DNA of 64,000 nt from Serratia surfactantfaciens. Lineage in GTDB: Bacteria > Pseudomonadota > Gammaproteobacteria > Enterobacterales > Enterobacteriaceae. Of this stretch, positions 18,448-27,234 are shown piece by piece. The stretch lies in the NCBI RefSeq assembly GCF_001642805.2, contig NZ_CP016948.1, positions 1,178,001-1,242,000 on the forward strand. The letters are read 5' to 3'. How positions within the stretch are numbered: the stretch's first letter is position 1; each line of letters opens with the position of its first letter. The position numbers were made by a program, and so were the translations under genes. The notes below the pieces were generated by a model that worked only from the letters and a program-made list of their open reading frames with translations, did no database searches and was not told where the DNA came from.

Positions 18448-18554
18448 AATTAAACTTATCGCAGTGAAACGAATACAACAATGCAACATATGTGTGTTGT
18501 GAATGTGTCAGCGATAACCGAGCGAAACGGCGGCTTCATGCCGGGTTTGTCCGC

Positions 18555-20015
18555 TTAAAAACGCCAAAACGCGCGTGAACAAAGGATCAGCATCGGGTAG
18601 ATCTCGAGGCGGCCAAGCAGCATGGCGGCGCACATCAGCCATTTCGCCGCGTCGTTCAACGTGCCGAAGCCGGCGGCGGTTTCTCCATATCCCAGCCCCA
18701 TATTGTTGATGCAGGCGGCGACGGTGGCGAAAGCGGTGACCAGATCATAGCCCATCAGATTCAGCAGCCAGATAAACAGGCAGGTGAACAACACGTAGAG
18801 GAAGAAAAAGCTCCAAACCGAGCGCAGCATCCGATCCTGGATCGGCGCATTGCCGACCTTGATGGTGTACAAGGCGTTAGGATGCACCAGCTGGTTGATC
18901 TCGAGCCGGCTTTGCTTGTACATGATCAGAAAACGCAGCGCTTTAATGCCGCCGCAGGTGGACCCGACGCAGCCGCCGAAAAAGCTCGCCGCCAGCAGCA
19001 GCATGATGGTGTGGGACGGAATTTTGGTGTAATCGGCGATGGCCAGACCGTTATCGGTCATCATCGAACTGGTGAGGAAAAAACCGTGCACGAAGGCGTC
19101 CTTGACCCCGTACATGCCCGAACGATACAGCTCGATGCACACGATAGCCACGACGATGGCCAGCACTAACAGGAAAAAGCGCAGCTCGGGGTTCCGGTAC
19201 AGCGGTTTCAGGCTGCGGCGGCCGACGGCGACGAAATAGAGCGTGAAGTTCACCGCCGCCAGAACAGAGAAAATGCCGCCGACCATTTCCACCGCCGAAC
19301 TGTCGTAGTAGCCCAGGCTTTCGTTGCGGGTGGAAAATCCGCCGAGCGAGACGGTAGAGATGCCGTGACACAAGGCATCGAACCACGGCATGCCCGCCAG
19401 GCGGAAGGCGACGGTGCAGGCCAGCCCCAGGCCAAGGTAGATCAGCCACAGGTTTTTCGAGGTGTCGGCCAGCCGCGGCGTCAGGCGCTCCTCTTTGAAT
19501 GGGCCGGGCATTTCCGATTGATAAAGTTTGGCGCCGCCGATGCCCAGCAGCGGCAGCACGGCCACCGCCAACACGATAACCCCCAGACCGCCGATAAAAT
19601 TGAGCTGAGAGCGATAGTAGAGGAATGATTTGGGGACGTTGGAGACGTCGTTCAGCACCGAAGCGCCGGTCGTGGTGATGCCGGAGACGCCCTCGAACAT
19701 CGCGTCCACCAGGCGGACGTTCAGCGTGTCATCCAGCCACAGCGGCAGGGCGCTGATTGCGGAAAACAACAGCCAAAACATGACGATGATCAGGAAACCG
19801 TCCTGGGTGCGCAGCTGCACTTTCGACTGCCGGGTGCTGAACCAGCCCAATCCGCCTAGCGTGGCGGCGAGCACCAGGGTATAGAAAAACGAGAAGGCGC
19901 TTTTTTCTTTATACAGCAGGCCCATCAGCAGGGGCGGGATCATTGAAAGGCTGTAAAGGAGGACTAAAAAGCTGCAAAGATGAATAACGACCAGGATTTG
20001 TTTGGTTTTGACCAT
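18555..20015 (-). CDS. TrkH/TrkG-type potassium uptake membrane subunit
   Basis: A 486-residue membrane protein of the Trk/Ktr superfamily. Four pore-loop-like motifs are visible: GVSGITTTGASVL, CHGISTVSLGGFSTRN, SSMMTDNGLA and ACINNMGLGYG. The GGIKALRFLIMYKQSRLE segment and the C-terminal LLGRLEIYPMLIL also fit TrkH/TrkG. Such subunits need TrkA for uptake; none is encoded here. It could be an additional paralogue; I cannot assign TrkH versus TrkG. Confidence 0.9.
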   Translation of the reverse strand: MVKTKQILVVIHLCSFLVLLYSLSMIPPLLMGLLYKEKSAFSFFYTLVLAATLGGLGWFSTRQSKVQLRTQDGFLIIVMFWLLFSAISALPLWLDDTLNVRLVDAMFEGVSGITTTGASVLNDVSNVPKSFLYYRSQLNFIGGLGVIVLAVAVLPLLGIGGAKLYQSEMPGPFKEERLTPRLADTSKNLWLIYLGLGLACTVAFRLAGMPWFDALCHGISTVSLGGFSTRNESLGYYDSSAVEMVGGIFSVLAAVNFTLYFVAVGRRSLKPLYRNPELRFFLLVLAIVVAIVCIELYRSGMYGVKDAFVHGFFLTSSMMTDNGLAIADYTKIPSHTIMLLLAASFFGGCVGSTCGGIKALRFLIMYKQSRLEINQLVHPNALYTIKVGNAPIQDRMLRSVWSFFFLYVLFTCLFIWLLNLMGYDLVTAFATVAACINNMGLGYGETAAGFGTLNDAAKWLMCAAMLLGRLEIYPMLILCSRAFWRF

Positions 20016-20142
20016 GCTGTTGCTCGGAGTGCCCGCCGACGATGCGTCAATTTATTGAAGTGTATCAAGCATAAAGCAGGCGATATAAAAATAACGTAAA
20101 AATTCATATCGCCGAATAAGCATGGCGTGGAGGGGGAGAACG

Positions 20143-20490
20143 CTATTCCAGCAGATCGTTGACCGTGCGGCGCACGTAGTGGGTCATCTGCGCCAGATCG
20201 TCCGGCGACACCGGGCCGCCGCCGGCGCGCACCACCTGCTGTTCGATCTGGGCGATCTCCTGCTCGACCTTGTTGGCGATCTGCACTTTGACTATCTTGT
20301 CTACCGAAGACAACAGCACCTTCAATACCACTTTCAACGCGATGTTTTCGCAGAACGAGTCGTAATGATGAACCGGCGGCGGCGGGGCCGGAGCCGGCTC
20401 GGGCGCGCGCGGAGCCAGAGCTTTGAAGCTGTCTACATTTTCAATAATAAGATCCATGTCTCTTATTAGTTCATCAAAATCTTTAGACAC
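20143..20490 (-). CDS. Hypothetical protein with Pro-rich linker
   Basis: A 115-residue protein of unknown family. It has an acidic helix (residues 1-25), a proline/alanine linker ([19 protein letters not shown]), and then two likely amphipathic or coiled-coil helices (about residues 48-85 and 95-115). The GTG start at 20490 has GAAGGGA about eight bases upstream. No signal peptide or membrane helix. It stands alone between the potassium transporter and wrbA. Confidence 0.65.
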   Translation of the reverse strand: MSKDFDELIRDMDLIIENVDSFKALAPRAPEPAPAPPPPVHHYDSFCENIALKVVLKVLLSSVDKIVKVQIANKVEQEIAQIEQQVVRAGGGPVSPDDLAQMTHYVRRTVNDLLE

Positions 20491-20693
20491 TGACTTATTC
20501 CCTTCGCTGTGCGCAAAAAACAGAACGCCCGTCCTCAGGCTGAAAGCCGATGAGCGACGGGCAGAACGAATTCGGGCCTGGCCTTCAGACGCTGAATGGC
20601 CGGGGGAGGGGCATTCTAACCTTGCGGCGGGTCGGCAACAAGATGGGGCCGTGCGAATGCGCGGCCCTTTGAATCACGGGTGCGGGAGGGCGC

Positions 20694-21293
20694 TTAACTT
20701 TTCAGCTTGGCGGTGATTTTCGCCACGTGCTCGCCCTGATAGCGGGCGATGGTCAGCTCTTCGTTGCTCGGCTGCCGCGAACCGTCGGCGCCGGCGATGG
20801 TGGTGGCGCCGTATGGGGTGCCGCCGCGTACCTGAGAAACGTCAAACAGCTCCTGCGTCGCATAGCCAATCGGCACGATGATGAAGCCGTGGTGCGCCAG
20901 CGTGGTCCAGGTCGAACTGATGGTCTGTTCCTGGCCGCCGCCGGTGCCGGTGGAGGAGAAGACGCTGCCCACCTTGCCGTACAGCGCGCCGGACGCCCAC
21001 AGGCCGCCGGTCTGATCGAGGAAGGTGCGCATTTGTCCGGCCATATTGCCGAAGCGGGTCGGCGTGCCGAAGATAATGCCGTCATAGTCCGCCAGCTCTT
21101 GCGGGGTGGCGACCGGCGCCTGCTGGTGTTGCTTGCCTCCGGCCTTGGCGAAGGCTTCCGGCGTCATGGTTTCCGGCACGCGTTTAATCGTCACGTCCAC
21201 GTTATCGACCCGATTTGCCCCTTCGGCCACCGCCTGCGCCAGGCGTTCGATGTGGCCGTACATTGAGTAATAAAGCACCAACAGTTTCGTCAT
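20694..21293 (-). CDS. wrbA: NAD(P)H:quinone oxidoreductase WrbA
   Basis: A 199-residue flavodoxin-like protein. The FMN phosphate loop ([21 protein letters not shown]) and the [20 protein letters not shown] motif are typical of WrbA, as is the length. It reduces quinones by two electrons with FMN, which limits redox cycling. It is monocistronic. Confidence 0.96.
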   Translation of the reverse strand: MTKLLVLYYSMYGHIERLAQAVAEGANRVDNVDVTIKRVPETMTPEAFAKAGGKQHQQAPVATPQELADYDGIIFGTPTRFGNMAGQMRTFLDQTGGLWASGALYGKVGSVFSSTGTGGGQEQTISSTWTTLAHHGFIIVPIGYATQELFDVSQVRGGTPYGATTIAGADGSRQPSNEELTIARYQGEHVAKITAKLKS

Positions 21294-21371
21294 GTTCCGT
21301 ACTCCCTCTCAGATGATTAACAAAAACCCCTGATAAGCATAGAAGCGAATGACGAACTTGGCGTCGCGGCG

Positions 21372-21989
21372 TTACTTGATGCCGGCGATCGCCAGCAGGG
21401 CGCCAAAGGCGATCAGCAGCCCGCCAAAGGTGCGATCGATGCCGCGGCGCAAACGCAAAAAGCGCGCATTGACCCCCGGCGCAGAAAATAGCAGCGCGAC
21501 GGCGGCAAACCAGAAGATATGGACGGCGGCGATAAAAAGACCATAGCCAATTTGCACGCCGAGCGGGGTGTGCGGAGAAACCACCTGCATGAACAGGCTG
21601 ACGACGAAGATGGTGGTTTTCGGATTCAGCGCATTGGTTAAAAAACCGGTTTTCAGCGCCGCGAAATCGCTGATGGCGGCCGGTGTCGTGGTGGGCGCGG
21701 CGTCATGATGCGCCGCGTTGCGCAGCAACGTAAAACCGAGATAGATCAGATAGGCGGCGCCGATGCCTTTAAGCAGGTTAAACAGCCAGGGCGACTGTTG
21801 AATCAACACGCCGACGCCAATCAGCGTATAGCTGACATGGATCAGCACGCCGGCGCCGATGCCGCAGGCGGTCAAGACGCCGGCGCGGCGCGAAAGCAAT
21901 AGGCTGTTGCGCGAGACCATGGCGAAATCCGGCCCCGGGCTGATTACAGCGAGTAAAGTAATGGTGACGACAGCGATGAGTTCAGTCAT
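21372..21989 (-). CDS. LysE/RhtB family amino-acid exporter
   Basis: A 205-residue membrane protein with six hydrophobic segments. The N-terminal TLLAVISPGPDFAMVSRNSL contains the LysE/RhtB signature, and ALNPKTTIFVVSLFMQ is the second family motif. The ATG at 21989 follows AAGGAT. It is divergent from a LysR-type regulator whose start is 68 bp away, the usual regulator/exporter layout. The exported amino acid is unknown. Confidence 0.9.
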   Translation of the reverse strand: MTELIAVVTITLLAVISPGPDFAMVSRNSLLLSRRAGVLTACGIGAGVLIHVSYTLIGVGVLIQQSPWLFNLLKGIGAAYLIYLGFTLLRNAAHHDAAPTTTPAAISDFAALKTGFLTNALNPKTTIFVVSLFMQVVSPHTPLGVQIGYGLFIAAVHIFWFAAVALLFSAPGVNARFLRLRRGIDRTFGGLLIAFGALLAIAGIK

Positions 21990-22057
21990 AGTTATCCTTG
22001 CGATGTTTCTCGATAGAGTGACTGATTTATAAGAGTAATTTTCCTCGGTGACAAACG

Positions 22058-22981
22058 ATGAATAGTGACGGTATCGGTGAGAAAAACTCACGCAAAACCC
22101 GCAGGCCGCTGCCGCTGGGCGGTCTGCGCTGTTTTGAAGCCGCCGCGCGGCTGGAAAGTTTCACGCAGGCGGCACAGGGGCTGAATTTGACGCATGGCGC
22201 GGTCAGCCGGGCGGTGCGGGCGCTGGAAGAGGAGCTGGGCGTGGCGCTGTTTGAGCGCCGCCATCGGCGGGTTCGGCTCACGGCGGCGGGGCGCAAGCTG
22301 TTTCAGGCGACGCAGCAGGCATTCGGCATTTTGGATGCTACGGCGCTGGAGCTGCGCCAGCAGGCGCTCAATGCGCCGTTGGTGTTGTCCTGTGAGCCGA
22401 CCTTACTGATGCGCTGGCTGATCCCGCGCCTGCCGGCTTTTCAACAGGCGCACCCGGATATCAACTTACAGCTGGTGGCCGGCGGCGGGCCGTTTTCGTT
22501 CCATGACGGCATTACGGCGGCGATCAGGCGCAATGACTTTGATTGGGGAAAGCAGGTGCATAGCCTGGCGCTGTTTGATGAGAAAGTCGGGCCAGTGTGC
22601 CAACCCGAAGCGCTGACGAGGCTGACGACCAGCGTGGACGGCAGGCAGAACCTGCGGCCCGACGCCAAATTGCTGCATGCCGCCACCCGGCCGGATGCCT
22701 GGCGGCACTGGGCGCAGCGGCAGAGGGTGACGTTGGCGGGGCATCCGGAGCAGCGTTTCGATCATTTCTATTTCAGCCTGCAGGCGGCGGTAGCCGGTCT
22801 TGGCATCGCTATCGGCCCGTGGCTGCAGGTGCGAGACGATCTGGCCGCCGGTTTGCTGAGCGCGCCGTTCGGTTTCACGCCCGACGGCAGCGGCTATTAC
22901 CTGTTGTCGCCGCAGCCGATCGTGCCGGGCAGTGCGCTGGCCCGGCTGGCGGAGTGGCTGACGTTTACGGCAGGCGCCTGA
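22058..22981 (+). CDS. LysR-family regulator (GcvA-like)
   Basis: A 307-residue LysR-type regulator. The N-terminal helix-turn-helix (LPLGGLRCFEAAARLESFTQ, then LNLTHGAVSRAVRALEEELG) is followed by a substrate-binding domain of the GcvA subgroup. It is divergent from the LysE-type exporter and probably controls it in response to the exported amino acid. The last 17 bp overlap the end of the convergent XRE gene. Confidence 0.9.
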   Translation: MNSDGIGEKNSRKTRRPLPLGGLRCFEAAARLESFTQAAQGLNLTHGAVSRAVRALEEELGVALFERRHRRVRLTAAGRKLFQATQQAFGILDATALELRQQALNAPLVLSCEPTLLMRWLIPRLPAFQQAHPDINLQLVAGGGPFSFHDGITAAIRRNDFDWGKQVHSLALFDEKVGPVCQPEALTRLTTSVDGRQNLRPDAKLLHAATRPDAWRHWAQRQRVTLAGHPEQRFDHFYFSLQAAVAGLGIAIGPWLQVRDDLAAGLLSAPFGFTPDGSGYYLLSPQPIVPGSALARLAEWLTFTAGA

Positions 22982-23435
22982 GTTTTTGCGCCAGCCGCTG
23001 TTCCTGCCAGCGGCTGAAGACATTGCACAGCAGCAGGGTGCGCACCGCCCGCATGACCAGCGCGAGGCTCATGCCGCCGATCGCCCACAGCGACCAGAGG
23101 TACTGCGGGTGAGTCAACTCGTTGATGGCGAACAGCAGCGCGCCAATCACGGCGAAACGCACCGCCATGCTCAGCAGTTTGCCTTCTGCCGCGACCTGGC
23201 GACGAATGCGCTGCTCTTCATCTACCTCACTCGGCGTTTCCGCCTGCGGCGGTGAGGTGAGATCGCTGACCTGCACCCCCAGCGCGGCGGCGATCGCGGT
23301 CAAGGTTTCCAGGCTGGCCTGCTCGCCGTTTTCAATCCGCTGTACGGTGCGGGTGCTGAGACCGGCAATGGTCGCCAGCTGCTCCTGCGACCAGCCCTTT
23401 TCCAGACGTAATGGCCTGATGCGGTACTTTTGCAT
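22965..23435 (-). CDS. XRE-family regulator with C-terminal 2TM domain
   Basis: A 156-residue protein. Residues 1-60 form a Cro/C1-type helix-turn-helix (LRLEKGWSQEQLATIAGLST, then RTVQRIENGEQASLETL). After an acidic linker, two hydrophobic segments (about residues 92-107 and 115-130) match the 2TM domain found in membrane-tethered regulators. A five-copy hexamer repeat lies just upstream of its start. The target is unknown. Confidence 0.82.
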   Translation of the reverse strand: MQKYRIRPLRLEKGWSQEQLATIAGLSTRTVQRIENGEQASLETLTAIAAALGVQVSDLTSPPQAETPSEVDEEQRIRRQVAAEGKLLSMAVRFAVIGALLFAINELTHPQYLWSLWAIGGMSLALVMRAVRTLLLCNVFSRWQEQRLAQKLRRLP

Positions 23436-23450
23436 GATGCACTCCCGAGT

Positions 23451-23483
23451 TCACTGTCACTGTCACTGTCACTGTCACTGTCA
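23451..23483. repeat. Tandem hexamer repeat (TCACTG)5
   Basis: Five perfect copies of TCACTG (23451-23480) plus a partial sixth end 16-45 bp before the start codon of the XRE/2TM gene. The position is that of a core promoter or leader. Confidence 0.9.
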
Positions 23484-23512
23484 TCCAGTGTAGGGCGTGC
23501 GGGGTGACGGCG

Positions 23513-23543
23513 CCACGACAGCGGCACGACAGCGGCACGACAT
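23513..23543. repeat. Tandem 11-bp repeat
   Basis: CACGACAGCGG occurs twice in tandem (23513-23534) and is followed by a partial third copy (CACGACATCCG). It lies between the XRE/2TM promoter region and the end of the XRE/cupin gene. Confidence 0.8.
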
Positions 23544-23570
23544 CCGCCGCCGGCGCAGGCTGGCGGGCAG

Positions 23571-24146
23571 TCAGAAGGCGACGTTGCGGATAAAGCGCAG
23601 GGGCAGGTCGCCGAGATTGGCGTAAGCGTAGCGTTGATCGCTGTTGAAGGTTTGCGCGGCGCCGGCGGAAAGGGTCAGCGTGCCTTGTTCCAGCTCCAGC
23701 GTCAGGGTGCCGGCAATCACATAGATCATCTCGCTCCAGCCTTCGGCGTCCGGCGCCGAGTCATAGCGCTCGCCCGGCATCAGCGTCCATTCCCACAGCT
23801 CGGCCCGTTGGCGCGCCGGCACGCTGGCGGCGAACAGCGCCTGGCTGCCGGACTGCGCGCCTTGCCAGGCCAGTTCCCCTACCAGATGGCTGCCGCGCGC
23901 TTCCGGCGCCTGGATCAGATCGGTAAAGGAAATCGCCAGGGCGGCGGCGATCTTGTCGAGCACTGCCAGGCTGACGTTGCGATCGCCGGCCTCGATGCCC
24001 GCCAGCATGCGGCGGCTGACGCCGGAAAGCTCGGCCAACGCCACTTGGCTCAGGCCCGCCTGTTGGCGGTAGCCGCGCAGATTGCTGCTCAGGTACTGCA
24101 GCACTTTCGGAGGATCGGTTTTCGCGTTATGCGCCGTATTGCTCAT
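23571..24146 (-). CDS. XRE-family regulator with C-terminal cupin domain
   Basis: A 191-residue regulator. The helix-turn-helix is at about residues 18-75 (LRGYRQQAGLSQVALAELSG, then VSRRMLAGIEAGDRNVSLAV). The C-terminal cupin (about residues 115-190) includes WEWTLMPGERYDS and MIYVIAGTLTLELEQGTL. Such proteins often repress a divergent catabolic or export gene. Here the divergent neighbour is an EamA transporter 67 bp away. Confidence 0.88.
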   Translation of the reverse strand: MSNTAHNAKTDPPKVLQYLSSNLRGYRQQAGLSQVALAELSGVSRRMLAGIEAGDRNVSLAVLDKIAAALAISFTDLIQAPEARGSHLVGELAWQGAQSGSQALFAASVPARQRAELWEWTLMPGERYDSAPDAEGWSEMIYVIAGTLTLELEQGTLTLSAGAAQTFNSDQRYAYANLGDLPLRFIRNVAF

Positions 24147-24213
24147 CGCCGGACTTTATCTCATACTGGCAGGATCTGTGCATTATATTGCACTCAGCAG
24201 GAAGGGCAAGCCG

Positions 24214-25137
24214 GTGTCAGCAGCAAAAAAATCCTTTATTTCCGCCGTGGTTCCGCAAATCAGGTTGCCGGAAGCGGTGTTGATTTTCATCACCATGATC
24301 TGGGGCGGCACCTTTTTGGCGGTGCATCACGCGATGCAGGTCAGCGGGCCGTTCTTTTTCGTCGGTCTGCGTTTCGCCACCGCCACGCTGGCGCTGACGC
24401 TGTTTTCGCTGCGCGTGCTGCGCGGCCTGACGCTGTATGAACTGAAGGCGGGCGGGCTGATCGGGCTGGCGATCATGTTTGGCTACAGCATGCAAACCGT
24501 CGGCCTGCAGACCATCACCAGCAGCCAGTCGGCGTTCATCACCGCCATGTATGTGCCGATCGTACCGCTGCTGCAATGGCTGGTGCTGGGGCGGTTCCCC
24601 GGCATCATGTCGTGGATCGGCATTCTGCTGGCCTTTACCGGGCTGATGCTGCTGGCAGCGCCGAGCAGCACCGACATGACGCTGAGCCTCGGCGAAATTC
24701 TGACGCTGGCCGGCACCCTTGGCATGGCGGCGGAGATCATCCTGATCGGCGCCTTTGCCGGCAAGGTGAATATCCGCCGGGTGACCATCGTACAGCTGGC
24801 GACCGCCTCGCTGACCTCATTCTTGATGATGGCGCCGACCGGTGAATCGCCACCGCCGTATTCGGATTACCTGCTGTACAGCGCCATTGGGCTGGGGCTG
24901 GCCAGCGCGTTGATTCAACTGACCATGAACTGGGCGCAGCGCAGCGTTTCGCCGACGCGGGCCACGGTGATTTACGCCGGCGAACCGGTCTGGGCGGGCA
25001 TCGTCGGGCGGTTGGCCGGGGAGCGTTTGCCGGGTGTGGCGTTATTGGGCGGCGCGTTGATCGTGATCGGGGTGGTGGTCAGCGAGCTGCGCGTGCGGCG
25101 CAAGGGGAAAGCGGCGGTGGCGACGGAAGCGGACTAG
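24214..25137 (+). CDS. EamA/DMT-family transporter
   Basis: A 307-residue drug/metabolite transporter with ten predicted helices and two EamA repeats (GGTFLAVHHAMQVSGPFFFV; RATVIYAGEPVWAGIVGRL). The frame is open from 24082, but that would overlap the divergent regulator. The GTG at 24214 has AGGAAGGG seven bases upstream, so I chose it. It is probably controlled by the XRE/cupin protein. The substrate is unknown. Confidence 0.87.
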   Translation: MSAAKKSFISAVVPQIRLPEAVLIFITMIWGGTFLAVHHAMQVSGPFFFVGLRFATATLALTLFSLRVLRGLTLYELKAGGLIGLAIMFGYSMQTVGLQTITSSQSAFITAMYVPIVPLLQWLVLGRFPGIMSWIGILLAFTGLMLLAAPSSTDMTLSLGEILTLAGTLGMAAEIILIGAFAGKVNIRRVTIVQLATASLTSFLMMAPTGESPPPYSDYLLYSAIGLGLASALIQLTMNWAQRSVSPTRATVIYAGEPVWAGIVGRLAGERLPGVALLGGALIVIGVVVSELRVRRKGKAAVATEAD

Positions 25138-25157
25138 CGCCGAGACACAGAAAGAAC

Positions 25158-25185
25158 AAAGGGGCGGCGATATCCGCCCCTTTTT
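25158..25185. terminator. Bidirectional terminator between the EamA transporter gene and cycA
   Basis: AAAGGGGCGG and CCGCCCCTTTTT form a 7-bp GC stem with a 6-nt loop, flanked by A and T runs. It lies between two convergent genes. Confidence 0.9.
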
Positions 25186-25188
25186 ACA

Positions 25189-26589
25189 TCAAGCGGTTTT
25201 CTTCTTGCGCAGGAACACGTAAGACAGGCCGAGCACGATGAACCACAGCGGGGTAACGATCAGCGCCTGACGGGTATCTTCGCGCAGTGACAGCAGCACC
25301 AGCACGAACACGAAGAACGCCATGCACACCCAGCACATCAGTTTGCCGGCAGGCATTTTGTAGATCGATTTCTGGTGCAGCGCCGGGCGCTGTTTACGGT
25401 AGACCAGGTACGAACACAGGATGATGGTCCAGACGAACATGAATAGAATCGCCGACACGGTGGTCACCAGGGTGAAGACCGTCATCACGTTCGGGATCAG
25501 GTAAATCAGCACCACCCCGCCCAGCAGGCAGATGCAGGAGAAGGTGAGGCCATTGGCCGGCACCGCGCGCTTGGACAGGTTGGCGAACGACTTCGGCGCG
25601 TCGCCTTCCTGCGCCAGCCCGAACAGCATGCGGCTGGTGGAGAACACCCCGCTGTTGGCGGAGGAGGCGGCGGAGGTCAGCACCACGAAGTTGATTACGC
25701 TGGCCGCGGCCGGCAGGCCGATCAGCACGAACAGTTCAACGAACGGGCTCTTGTCAGGCACCACGGAGTTCCATGGCGTCACCGACATGATAACGATCAG
25801 GGCGAACACGTAGAACATGATGATGCGGATCGGAATCGAGTTGATGGCGCGCGGCAGCGACTTCTCAGGATCCTTGGTTTCCGCGGCGGTGGTGCCCACC
25901 AGCTCAATGCCGACGAAGGCGAATACGGCGATCTGGAAGCCGGCGAAGAAGCCGCTGATGCCTTTCGGGAACATGCCGCCGTCATTCCACAGATGGGTGA
26001 ATGAGGCCACGGTACCGGTCGGCGACTGGAACTGCATGGCGATCATCACCAGCCCGGCGACGATCAGCCCGACGATGGCGACGATTTTGATCATCGCAAA
26101 CCAAAACTCCATTTCGCCGAACATTTTCACCGTCGCTAGATTAAGGCCGAGCAGCAACAGCACGCACAGCAGTGAAGCGATCCACTGGGAGAGTCCCGGG
26201 AACCAAAACTGGGTGTAGGCGGTGATCGCCACGACGTCGGCGATGCCGGTCACCACCCAACAGAACCAGTAGGTCCAGCCGGTGAAGAAACCGGCCCAAG
26301 GGCCGAGCAGGTCCGCGGCGAAATCGCTGAAGGATTTGTATTCCAGGTTGGACAGCAGCAGCTCGCCCATGGCGCGCATCACGAAGAACAGCATAAAGCC
26401 GATGATCATGTACACGAAGATGATCGAGGGGCCGGCCAGGCTGATGGTTTTACCGGAACCCATAAACAGGCCGGTGCCGATGGCGCCGCCGATGGCGATC
26501 AGTTGAATATGTCGGTTAGTGAGGTTTCGCCGTAGATGATCTTCTGAGGCGGGCGTCGCTTCAGTCGCTATTTTAGAGTGATCTACCAT
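25189..26589 (-). CDS. cycA: D-serine/D-alanine/glycine permease CycA
   Basis: A 466-residue APC-family permease with 12 helices, very close to E. coli CycA throughout (LRRNLTNRHIQLIAIGGAIG; GIELVGTTAAETKDPEKSLP; YRKQRPALHQKSIYKMP). It is a proton symporter for glycine, D-alanine, D-serine and D-cycloserine. I chose the ATG at 26589, which gives the family's MVD start; an in-frame ATG nine codons upstream adds an unconserved tail. In enterics cycA mRNA is repressed by the GcvB small RNA; I did not test for that pairing here. Confidence 0.96.
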   Translation of the reverse strand: MVDHSKIATEATPASEDHLRRNLTNRHIQLIAIGGAIGTGLFMGSGKTISLAGPSIIFVYMIIGFMLFFVMRAMGELLLSNLEYKSFSDFAADLLGPWAGFFTGWTYWFCWVVTGIADVVAITAYTQFWFPGLSQWIASLLCVLLLLGLNLATVKMFGEMEFWFAMIKIVAIVGLIVAGLVMIAMQFQSPTGTVASFTHLWNDGGMFPKGISGFFAGFQIAVFAFVGIELVGTTAAETKDPEKSLPRAINSIPIRIIMFYVFALIVIMSVTPWNSVVPDKSPFVELFVLIGLPAAASVINFVVLTSAASSANSGVFSTSRMLFGLAQEGDAPKSFANLSKRAVPANGLTFSCICLLGGVVLIYLIPNVMTVFTLVTTVSAILFMFVWTIILCSYLVYRKQRPALHQKSIYKMPAGKLMCWVCMAFFVFVLVLLSLREDTRQALIVTPLWFIVLGLSYVFLRKKKTA

Positions 26590-26899
26590 CTGATGATGTC
26601 CTGTTTTACCTGTCATTAGTGAAGTCGCGAGCTCTGAAGTGGCTCTTTTTTATACATTTATCCGGTTGGCCCGGCTTTAGTAAGGTAGTGCAATAACGCC
26701 ACCTTTGTGCAACATGTTTACAACATTTATACGCGGGATAAAAGTCGATCAATCTTTACACGGAGGAGGCAAATCGGACGTTCAGGGAGCGGAAGATTAC
26801 TCTTCAAAAGAGGGGATTAACAGACCTTATGCGGCTTATCTCGTTGATTAAACAAAGAGTTGTAAATTTCGCATGAGAAAAAGTAATGTGTGTAAGCGT
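26590..26899. other. Intergenic region upstream of cycA
   Basis: About 310 bp between the cycA start and the tRNA-Lys promoter. It should hold the cycA promoter and leader. I see no gene or strong dyad in it; the ORF starting at 26873 runs straight through the tRNA and is not real. Confidence 0.5.
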
Positions 26900-26928
26900 T
26901 TGACAGCGCCTCTGACGAGGAGGACAAT
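26900..26928 (+). promoter_or_regulatory. Candidate sigma-70 promoter of tRNA-Lys
   Basis: TTGACA (26900-26905) and GACAAT (26923-26928) are 17 bp apart. The tRNA begins 11 bp after the -10 element, so the leader would be very short. Confidence 0.65.
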
Positions 26929-26938
26929 TTACCTCGTT

Positions 26939-27014
26939 GGGTCGTTAGCTCAGTCGGTAGAGCAGTTGACTCTTAATCAATTGGTCACAGGTTCGAACCC
27001 TGTACGACCCACCA
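26939..27014 (+). tRNA. tRNA-Lys (anticodon CTT)
   Basis: A 76-nt tRNA with encoded CCA. The acceptor stem GGGTCGT pairs with ACGACCC. The anticodon loop CTCTTAA gives CTT at 26972-26974, which reads AAG. The rest of the molecule resembles tRNA-Lys(TTT). E. coli K-12 has only the TTT form. Confidence 0.97.
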
Positions 27015-27234
27015 ACCAAATCAGCGTGTTACGCTCAGACTTTTCTTCGTTTCTTCCCGCATTGCGCTGTTTTAAGCGCGCATTCTGCAAAAAAATTCGC
27101 ATTTTTCGACTGATGTTCAGAAAGGTGATCTGGCGCAAACTGCAATGTTGCACTGGACTTTATACGGCAAGGAAGGCTGTGCGCTGGCGCAACGTCGGCG
27201 TAGGGGCGGACCATTTGCCCAAGAATCTTTCAGG

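Noticed and set aside
23451..23543. CRISPR array
   Set aside because: The units are 6 and 11 bp without spacers; these are simple tandem repeats.
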